Positions 57,743 to 64,000 of a stretch of 64,000 nucleotides of DNA are shown in pieces (position 1 is the stretch's first letter; each line of letters begins with the position of its first letter). The DNA lies in the NCBI GenBank assembly GCA_036346405.1, contig CM070566.1, forward strand, positions 54,966,382 to 55,030,381. Direction: 5' to 3'. Both the position numbers and the translations under genes were made by a program. Below the pieces are notes generated by a model, which did no database searches, had not been told where the DNA came from, and was given only the letters and a program-made list of their open reading frames with translations. The DNA is from Phyllostachys edulis. Its lineage: Eukaryota; Streptophyta; Magnoliopsida; Poales; Poaceae.

Positions 57743-57995
57743 ATCCACGGCATCGAGCGCGGCGACGCGCTCCCGGGGCTGCGCCGGCAGGATGAGATCG
57801 CGGCCATCGCGAGGGAAGTGGGCTTTGATGTTGCTCAAGGAGACGGACCTGGCGCTTTGAGGTGCACGAGATGCTGTACGAGACGGCGCAGCACCTCACC
57901 CACGGCGGCGAGACCGGCATCTTCACCCCCATGCACATGATTCTGCTCCGCAAGCCGGAGGCCTGGAGCGGAGGCCAAATAGACAGTAGCAAGAG

Positions 57996-58915
57996 GTCTG
58001 TGCAAGAATGCAGTAGCAATTCCTAATTTTTACCAGTGAAAAATAATACAACTAGCTCTAAGGATCATAGGCGGGCAGGGTGGGAGTTCTTGGAATTAGG
58101 AGAAGAATGCGATGCTCAATTTGATGCTAGGTTGATGGATGATGCTTCTTGTTCTTAGATTAAGATTGGTTATTATGGGGGTTTAATCGTCGGGCAGCAT
58201 CCAAAATTCCATTTTCGTTTGATATGTGGATCGATCTATTTTATCTTGTTATGTATGAAGCAAAAGGATCGGATTGGAAAAGCCACGAGTCTCATGAGCA
58301 GCCGTACGGGGCTGATCACCATCTATATATAGGCAATAACCAATAATGTGCCATGGCCAACACACAGGAGTCAGGAGAGAACAGCGAGCACAAACAAATT
58401 GATGAAAATTGTTTCAGATGTTTTTCTACTAGAAGCTGATTCTGTTTACTCTGCACTGTACACAAGAGGGAAAAGAATAGTCTTTACTGCATCATCGTGC
58501 AGAACTACCTATTTAAGATCACTGCCTTTGTCCGACTTGTAAATGATCTAAAAAATGTATCTTCGTTCCGTGTCCAAGAAGGTGGATCCAATGGCACATA
58601 CACCTTCATGGAGAGAAATTACAGAAATAATTAATAACCAACGAAAGGTCGTCATTCTTGTTGGAAAATAAATCTCTGAATTAGATAAAAGACTTACAGG
58701 GACACCTCGGGATAGTTCAATGCATGTTTGATAGGGTTAGGGTTTAGGACTTCATCCCCTTGGTCTATTATTGCATGAAAAGAATAGCATATCCGTTAAT
58801 AAGATTCAGTTAGTAGCATTCCTCTTAAACTGTCATAATTCAGTAGCTCATACAGAATGCCCATTAGTTGTACTACTTGCAAATATAGCCGCAGCAAATG
58901 CTTCAGATTGCCCGC
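57996..58915. other. Unique right part of P between SMT2 3' end and right arm
   Basis: The first part is probably the SMT2 3' untranslated region by position. 58320-58860 carries sequence I cannot assign. Near 58880 the minus strand reads CGQSEAFAAAIFAS, which continues the aminotransferase exon of the right arm beyond the inverted repeat. Confidence 0.5.
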
Positions 58916-59334
58916 AGCAAACCACGAAGTCCGTGAGGGGATCGACATCGAGGCCATGGTCCCGTTTCATCGTCCCCGAGAGGATGTCGCAGATCCCCTG
59001 CACATGCCTTGAGCCGAATGTGCGTCACTAGGTTGATCAAATCGCTAGTAGTGAAGTAGCCATTAGTGGGTATGTAGAAGCATTTCCCCTAAATACGCAT
59101 TGCACGGCGGGTGACGCACCTGTACTGGTTGAGGTTGGCGGCGATGGCGGCGGGCGGCGGGCGGCGGCGGCCTTGACGTTGGCCAGCGCGGGGAAGTCGG
59201 GGAATCCCTCGGCAAGGTTGACGGCGCCGACCCGCTGCGCCAGGTGGGACAGCTGCCAGATGGACGACGGCGCCGCCCACCTCGACGCCTCGGACAGCTT
59301 CCCCTCCATTTGCTCCTGCCGATTGACGTGGTAC
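58870..59334 (-). pseudogene. Aminotransferase fragment, right arm of P
   Basis: Starts at MEGKLSEASRWAAPSSI, then QLSHLAQRVGAVNLAEGFPD (the substrate-pocket block of this PLP family), ANVKAAAA, a frame change, NLNQYR, the intron with gtgcgtcacc and gcatgtgcag ends, and ICDILSGTMKRDHGLDVDPL with TDFVVCCGQSEAF. It reaches about 45 bases further into the gene than the left arm. Confidence 0.8.
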
Positions 59335-59560
59335 TCGTTGATGGTGATGCTGACGATGTCTGCACCGGAGTGCGCCGCGATGGTGCGCATGGGCCCGCCG
59401 AAGCCGCAGCCGACATCGAGGAGGCGATGCTCCGGGCGCGCCTCCAGGAGGTCCGCGACGCGCTCCTCGTGGACGTGCGTCGCCTCGCGGTGGGAGCGGC
59501 CGGCGATGGAGGTGAAGCGGAAGGACTGGCCCCATCCCCACTCGTAGATATAACCCGAGT
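59335..59560 (-). pseudogene. SMT2-like fragment, right arm of P, open and fused to aminotransferase
   Basis: Uninterrupted from YIYEWGWGQSF through HEERVADLLEARPEHRLLDV, GCGFGGPMRTIAAHSG and ITINEYHVNRQEQ, running in frame into MEGKLSEAS of the aminotransferase. The only in-frame ATG in the SMT2 part is the M of GGPM (59390). A stop lies just upstream of YIYEW, so a full SMT2 start is absent. Confidence 0.82.
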
Positions 59561-59872
59561 CGCTGTCTGGTCAAGTAGGACCGAGTCAGCGCTAGCGTGG
59601 ATGCCACGTCGGTCCAAACCACCGTCGAACGCACGGAAGGACTTGTTTTGCCCGGAATGTATAGTTTGAGGCGCATTATATCCGGTATTTATGTTGAGAG
59701 ACCAAAATTAATCATCGGGTATAGTTGAGGGACGAAATCTGTACTTAATCCTTAAAAATATACTTTTATTAGTATATAATAAGATAAAGTTACAAAAAAA
59801 CAACAGTTAAAGTCACGTGTCTCAGAGACAGTAAAAAGTCAAAAATGTAACTTGAAAAAACGGAGGGAGTAC

Positions 59873-61270
59873 ATCTCATTGTATTCAACTCTCGTAGTCC
59901 TATTGAACTATTTTACTGTTCCAGTCGAACTCTACTTGACTTAGTTATGCATGGCATGGAAGTCTTTATCCAACGAAAAACCTCGAAGTATGAATCTTTA
60001 GCCAGTTTGTCTCATTCAGCATGAATTCTTCCTTTGATCTTTTTTCATGCAGACCAATTCAAAATCTTGATCTTTTCTCGAAAAGGTCTTAATCTATTGA
60101 TCATGTCCACCTCGAATTCCAATTGGTTCCTGGTACTGCATCCTTCTGATGGTTACGCCTATCACCATTTGTATCACATGGGTTGTGGCAAAAAAAATTA
60201 TTGGTTGTGACATTTCCGTGGCATGCTCTAGCATGTTCATACTTTTTTTAGTAGTACGTACATGTTGGCATGCATGTATAAGCCTTTAGCATCCGTGAGC
60301 TAAAGTCTTCCACTGTTTGTGTTTCTAGCGCGTACATGCTTTTCTTCGAGCAGTAGTACGTACATGCTGACATACATGTATAAGCCATTTGCATCCGTGG
60401 CCTTTCAAATCTTTCATTGCCTATCACCATCTGCTCCAAAGTATCCGACTTCAAGAGGGTTCGACACCGTTTTACAGGTAGCATTCAGATAGCACTGCTG
60501 TGTGTTCAAGCGAAAGGGGCAGACAAGCTGCGGGAGTGTCGTTTTACCTGTCCCTAATGGCCCTTTGCAACGGGGAGATTCCGGCAGTCCAGTAGATTCA
60601 AGCGGGGATCGTCACCAGATATAAGCCCGCGTTGAGGTGATGTAGACGACGACAATACAGGGCATTATTGGCTGAAGCGACAGAACAGTGTTGCGCCCTG
60701 CTTGCTTCTAATCAACTGTTCTCTCGCTGCTCATTGTGCATTCTGTTGTACTCTACGTCCTTGGTGCAAACGCCTACTTCATTAGTATCACTGAGATATT
60801 CCAATTCGGGGATGAAATTAAATGCCACTATAAGATTGATTTGCTTCGGGATATGTCATTTTCTTTTCTTTTCTTGCCGTTTCCCACGCATTTCCATTCT
60901 TTCCCTTGTTAGGACGTGACCCAAAAAAAAAAAAGGAATTGTGGCTTACAGTTCTTCACATGTTTTGGAATTCATCTTTAAAAGATCAACCCGGCCCGAT
61001 CAGTACTTCATTATATTTTTTGGAAGACGTCTAATCGTGTAATTTTACTCTTTTTAGATAATGATCGCGATGGAGCAACTTCTTTGCAGCTTACATGCAC
61101 AATGAGGGAGGGGAGTGTTGACGCATGTCGTCTCAACTTAGTACTTGCCTAGTCGGGCAATCGAGCAACTGTTTCTTGTAGGGTAAGCTAATGCAAGAAG
61201 ACTTGGCTCGGATTTTACTTTTACGAGCTTATACTTAGAACAGAAGGTAGTCTTGACTTGCCTGGCCAAG
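59873..61270. promoter_or_regulatory. Upstream region of gene copy 2
   Basis: Closely matches 43858-45356. It has one rather than two copies of the 129-bp repeat and an extra gtactctacgtccttggtgc segment near 60747. No other gene. Confidence 0.55.
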
Positions 61271-61278
61271 TATATAAT
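61271..61278 (+). promoter_or_regulatory. TATA box of gene copy 2
   Basis: TATATAAT, about 105 bp before the ATG, in ccaagtatataatcgcc. Confidence 0.65.
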
Positions 61279-61376
61279 CGCCTTGCCTGGAGAAGCACAG
61301 AACGAACAAGTTTAATTAGCTCAAGAAATATATTGCTCATCGATCTATCTATCATCTCTTACCAGTTTTGCGATCG

Positions 61377-62316
61377 ATGGAGTCGCTGAGCATCGTGGCC
61401 ACGATCGTGATGATCGCGCAGGACATCGCGGGTGCGGTGGCGACGGTGAGACGGGGGCGGGGGCGGGGGCCGGGACGACGGACGCAGCCACGAGGCGGCT
61501 GCTGGACAGGCTGGAGGACGCGCTCCGCCGCGCGCTGGAGCTCGTCCGGTCGTGCCAGGACAGCAGCTGCCCGGGCAAACTCCTCGCCGGCGGGCGCCAG
61601 GCCGAGCGATTCGACGAGGTGGACGGCGAGATCGACCGCTGCCTCCTCGACCTCGCAAGAGTCGCCAACCGCATCCTCATCGCGCGGCTCGAGAAGCTGC
61701 TGCTTCACCAGAACGTCGTTCGCTATCGTGACCCGGCCAGCACGGAGACGGTGACGCCGTACGCCTACTTGCCGTTCGCGGTGGCGCTGGTGCCCATCGC
61801 CACCGACGCGAGCATGTGCCAGGCGCCGTCACTGCCGTACAACTTCTTGCCTTACCCACAAGGCCCTCCCGGCAACGCCCAACCCTACCCGCACCGTGGG
61901 CCCACCCCCAAGAAATACGACGGCGGCGGCGACAGGAAGGACACCGGCGTGAAGGGCGATGGCGACAAGGATGACGACAGTAAGACCGAAAAATTTGCTG
62001 CCCCTGCGAGAGCGGTTCTGACCAGAAGGAAACGGTGCCCACCGGCGGTGGCGAGAGAAAGGACAAAGACAAGACGGCCGCGGGCGCGGGAGCCGGTAAC
62101 GTCACGATCGGCGTGCCGGTGCGCACGGTCAATGCAGGCATGCACGAGCTGGTGCCGCCACCGACGTACGGCCACTGGCCATATGCTCAGGGCTTTGTCA
62201 TCGACGGCTACTACCACGATGGCGCCGCCTTCTACTACCACCACCACCACTCGCTGTACCCGGAGGTCCCGGACATGTTCAGCGACGAGAACCCCAACGC
62301 ATGCGCCATCATCTGA
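61377..62316 (+). pseudogene. Second copy of the MCA/HeLo-HIPP-like gene, frameshifted
   Basis: The ATG and first ~25 codons match the intact gene. Then 76 bp (corresponding to 45539-45614) are missing, shifting frame and removing the second helix. A second one-base loss near 62008 (ccctgcgagagcgg against ccctgccgagagcgg) shifts frame again. The last ~95 codons (from about 62035) return to the original frame and keep the tail and CAII. Elsewhere identity to the intact copy is very high, so the loss is recent. A partial product from an internal ATG cannot be excluded. Confidence 0.88.
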
Positions 62317-62389
62317 GCTTTTTTTGACGAGTGACAGTTGTTGGGTTAATCTTGTTGCATGTGTGCATGGTGCGTTAGTTATTTACATA

Positions 62390-62645
62390 CATTTGTATCC
62401 ATGTGTGACAGTTGTTGGGTTAATCTTGTATCCATGCTGTCTGCAACAGATAGTCTTATAGACTATCTGTTGCAGACAGCATGGATACAACAGCAAAACA
62501 ATCGTCTATAAAAGTCTTATAGACTGTCTGTTGCATGCCAGACAGCTTCATTCTCTCTCCTTGTTCTCTCTCATCCACATCATTAAAAATCTTACATGGC
62601 AAACATTATAGACTGCTGATGTCACCCCACTGTACATGCCCTTAG
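62390..62645. mobile_element. MITE remnant with perfect 63-bp palindrome
   Basis: Absent from unit 1. It contains 29-bp arms (62427-62455 and 62461-62489) around ttata, a third partial copy (agactgtctgttgcatgcca) near 62519, and ends ccccactgtacatgccc near 62640, like the terminus of grass MITEs. A 25-bp local duplicate of flanking sequence (gtgacagttgttgggttaat) precedes it. Confidence 0.7.
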
Positions 62646-62797
62646 TATTAGTTTGCATGTACGTCAGTACGTGTGTGCAAGTACGTTTTAGTTGGAGTCC
62701 TCCATATCTATGTTGAGTTCGGTGTGGCAGCATGGACATGAGATTAGGAGTTAGTAGCTGCATAAGATTAGGAGTTAGTAGTTTGCACAATAAGGTT

Positions 62798-63021
62798 TGT
62801 TAGTTGACCTCTTCCACAGGGGTAGTTGCTTGAGAAGCGGATCAAGTGAGTAAACGTGCAGATGCACGTAATGCGTTGAGTCACCATGTATTCCTATAAA
62901 TAGAGAGAGTCAATAACGAGAAAAGCACGCAGTTCAGTGCGTCACAAATCCCAGTGTGTTCATCCTGTTCTTGTGTTCACATTCTCGTGTGTGTGTGTGT
63001 GATCTCGCCTCTGATCCAACA
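62798..63021 (+). mobile_element. Copia LTR, unit 2
   Basis: TGTTAGTTGACC to ATCCAACA, 224 bp, the partner of 46659-46885. A primer site tgatatcagagc follows at 63024-63035. Confidence 0.75.
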
Positions 63022-63061
63022 ATTGATATCAGAGCTTGTGTTCGTGTACACCTCAATCCAT

Positions 63062-63868
63062 GTCGCGTCCGAGCTCGCCGAGAAACGTCACCGGCGACGG
63101 GGGCACTCTGAAGATCGGCGATGGGAGCGTGCCGAAGGCTTCGGCACGTAAGGGCAGCATCTCCCTCCCGTATCCCATGCTCATGAGGAGCGACTACACG
63201 ACTTGAGCTGCGAAGATGAAGGTGTTCATGAGTGCTCAGGGCATGTGGAACGCAATCGTGGATGAGGAGGTGAACGAGAGGCAAGATCAAATGGCGCTCG
63301 CGGCAATCTTCCTCGCGGTGCTGAAAGACATGCTGCTGCTCCTACTGGAGAAGGAGACCACAAAGGAGGCTTGGAACACACTGAAGACGATGCATCTCGG
63401 TGCCGATCGCGTCAAGGAGGTGCATGCACAAAACCTCAAAAGCAAGTTTGATAACTTGCGCTTGAGGGACACCGAACAATTCGATCACTTCATGATGAGG
63501 TTGACGACAATCGTCAGCAAGATACGAGGTCTAGGCGACAAGATGGAAGAGCCCTACATCGTGCGGAAGTTTCTTCGTGCCGTGCCCAAGAAATTCTCTC
63601 CCGTCGTCACCACGATTGAGCAATTCAGCGACATGAAAAATATGTCGATCGAAGAGCTAATCAGGCGCTTAAAGATGCACAAAGAGGGAGAGCGTCGCTA
63701 CAGCAATAGCGATGGAGACAAGGAGCACTTGCTCCTGACGCGCGCAGAGTGGGAGGCCCAATCGTCGAAGCATGAAGGTGAAGGCTCCTCAGGTGGTTCT
63801 AGTGGCGGTAGTGGCCGTCAATACCGAAGAGTTCATAAGGCAAAAGTAAGGTGTTTTAATTGTAATGA
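63062..63868 (+). pseudogene. Copia gag, unit 2
   Basis: ATG of atgtcgcgtccgagctcgc. A TGA at 63204 replaces Trp in the TTWAxK block. From 63216 (MKVFMSAQGMWNAIVDEE) the frame is open through YIVRKFLRAVPKKFSPVVT to the first half of the zinc knuckle, RCFNCNDY at about 63850. It stops being gag there and continues as gene copy 3. Confidence 0.87.
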
Positions 63869-64000
63869 TTATCATGACTCGGCCAGCACGAAAATGGTGA
63901 CGCCGTACGCATACTTGCCGTTCACGGTGGTGCTGGTGCCCATCACCACCGACGTGAGCATGTGCCAAGCACCGTCACTGCCGTACAGCTTCTTGCCTTA
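63216..64000 (+). CDS. In-frame gag / MCA-HeLo-HIPP-like fusion frame, open to the window end
   Basis: From ATG 63216 the frame stays open for 261 codons and leaves the window. Codons up to about 63868 are Copia gag; the rest correspond to the host gene from D143 on. The junction lies at tat-catgac, where gag has gattat and the gene has cgctatcgtgac, a 3-base microhomology. Whether the frame continues to a CaaX end is outside the window. Expression is unproven; it may simply be an old recombination scar. Confidence 0.6.
   Translation, partial: MKVFMSAQGMWNAIVDEEVNERQDQMALAAIFLAVLKDMLLLLLEKETTKEAWNTLKTMHLGADRVKEVHAQNLKSKFDNLRLRDTEQFDHFMMRLTTIVSKIRGLGDKMEEPYIVRKFLRAVPKKFSPVVTTIEQFSDMKNMSIEELIRRLKMHKEGERRYSNSDGDKEHLLLTRAEWEAQSSKHEGEGSSGGSSGGSGRQYRRVHKAKVRCFNCNDYHDSASTKMVTPYAYLPFTVVLVPITTDVSMCQAPSLPYSFLP
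63869..64000 (+). pseudogene. Third copy of the MCA/HeLo-HIPP-like gene, partial at window edge
   Basis: Reads MVTPYAYLPFTVVLVPITTD then VSMCQAPSLPYSFLP, matching residues about 143-186 of the intact gene. Most differences from the intact copy are C-to-T or G-to-A, as in long-methylated DNA, so it is older than copies 1 and 2. The N-terminal helical domain is replaced by gag. Confidence 0.82.

Larger units (their letters stand above)
53862..57995 (+). pseudogene. SMT2-like middle and 3' portion, in three pieces
   Basis: Piece one (53862-54035) repeats TINEY, then RAHNRKAGLDTRCEV, GNFLAMPFPDASFDGAYSIE. Piece two (55893-55985) reads HVLKPGDLYVSYEWVTTPLY and AEDPEHVEAI. Piece three (57748-57995) reads HGIERGDALPGLRRQDEIAA, then after an internal deletion VHEMLYETAQHLTHGGETG and IFTPMHMILLRKPE. 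The breaks are the two LTR insertions with their duplicates. A stop replaces Gln in the first piece and the conserved PWWTRLKMGR region is missing, so no enzyme is made. Confidence 0.86.
53022..59752. mobile_element. Element P: inverted-repeat (Pack-type) transposon with two captured genes
   Basis: Ends are AGGATTAAG at 53022 and CTTAATCCT at 59752, with taaaaat duplicated outside. Arms are 53022-53843 and 58916-59752. They are about 820-840 bp and highly alike, and both hold a fused SMT2/aminotransferase fragment. The centre holds further SMT2 sequence. Subtracting the two later LTR insertions leaves about 3.1 kb. No transposase, so non-autonomous. The superfamily (Mutator or hAT) is unsettled because the duplication is 7-8 bp. 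Confidence 0.88.
52887..59870. mobile_element. Stowaway MITE of unit 2, split by element P
   Basis: The left half is 52887-53021 and the right half 59753-59870, with TA outside both ends (52885-52886 and 59871-59872). The duplicated taaaaat at the split (53015-53021 and 59753-59759) is the target duplication of P. The intact copy is at 43641. Confidence 0.88.
52842..63321 (+). repeat. Segmental duplication, unit 2 (with insertions)
   Basis: The counterpart of 43596-47186. It matches from ttatcaattggactc through the left half of the Stowaway MITE, is interrupted by element P, and resumes at 59760. It includes gene copy 2 and the Copia LTR and gag. Similarity is high in the gene and promoter; indels include loss of one 129-bp repeat and an extra insertion near 62400-62645. 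Confidence 0.87.

Overview
This is a plant nuclear window, almost certainly from a grass (Poaceae); the species cannot be named from the sequence. The evidence is grass-type Ty3/Gypsy LTRs of 4-5 kb, Stowaway MITEs, tRNA-Met primer sites, captured fragments that read as a plant sterol methyltransferase, and a GC-rich intronless gene of grass type. I see no rRNA, tRNA or CRISPR. Names such as S1, G or P below are local labels.

1-15.2 kb is a stack of solo LTRs. S1 (837-14725, TSD CTATT) was split by S2 (1408-11023, opposite strand, TSD TACAA). S2 was split by S3 (6050-10660, TSD CTACT), and a 618-bp foldback element also sits in S2. 15.2-22.1 kb holds a chimeric, decayed Gypsy element with unlike LTR ends and, in its 3' LTR, an array of small hairpins. 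22.8-41.9 kb is a decayed minus-strand Gypsy (F) whose protease region is split by G, a complete 15.8-kb minus-strand Gypsy (24676-40505, TSD ATACT) with 5.3-kb LTRs. 42-43.4 kb is an AT-rich array followed by GC-rich, CACTA-like DNA.

43.6-64 kb is the accessory core. A segment carrying one intact gene (45463-46497) is present twice. The gene product has an N-terminal four-helix region resembling MCA1/HeLo/MLKL-type domains, a low-complexity linker and a C-terminal tail like that of heavy-metal-associated isoprenylated plant proteins, ending in the CaaX box CAII. The second copy (61377-62316) is a pseudogene. A third piece at the window end is joined in frame to a Copia gag. The second segment is inflated by P (53022-59752), an inverted-repeat transposon that captured a 24-methylenesterol C-methyltransferase (SMT2-like) gene and the 5' end of an aminotransferase gene. 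Its ~0.82-kb arms both carry the SMT2/aminotransferase fusion. Two short LTR elements (54036-55887 and 55986-57742) later landed in the captured SMT2 sequence. Between the segments lie an LTR (H), a plant-mobile-domain scrap and a Gypsy gag (K).

Only 45463-46497 looks like a functional host gene. The most notable signals are that gene's architecture, the two-gene capture inside inverted repeats (a potential hairpin-RNA locus against SMT2), the in-frame gag-gene junction, and the palindrome and hairpin modules shared by the long LTRs.
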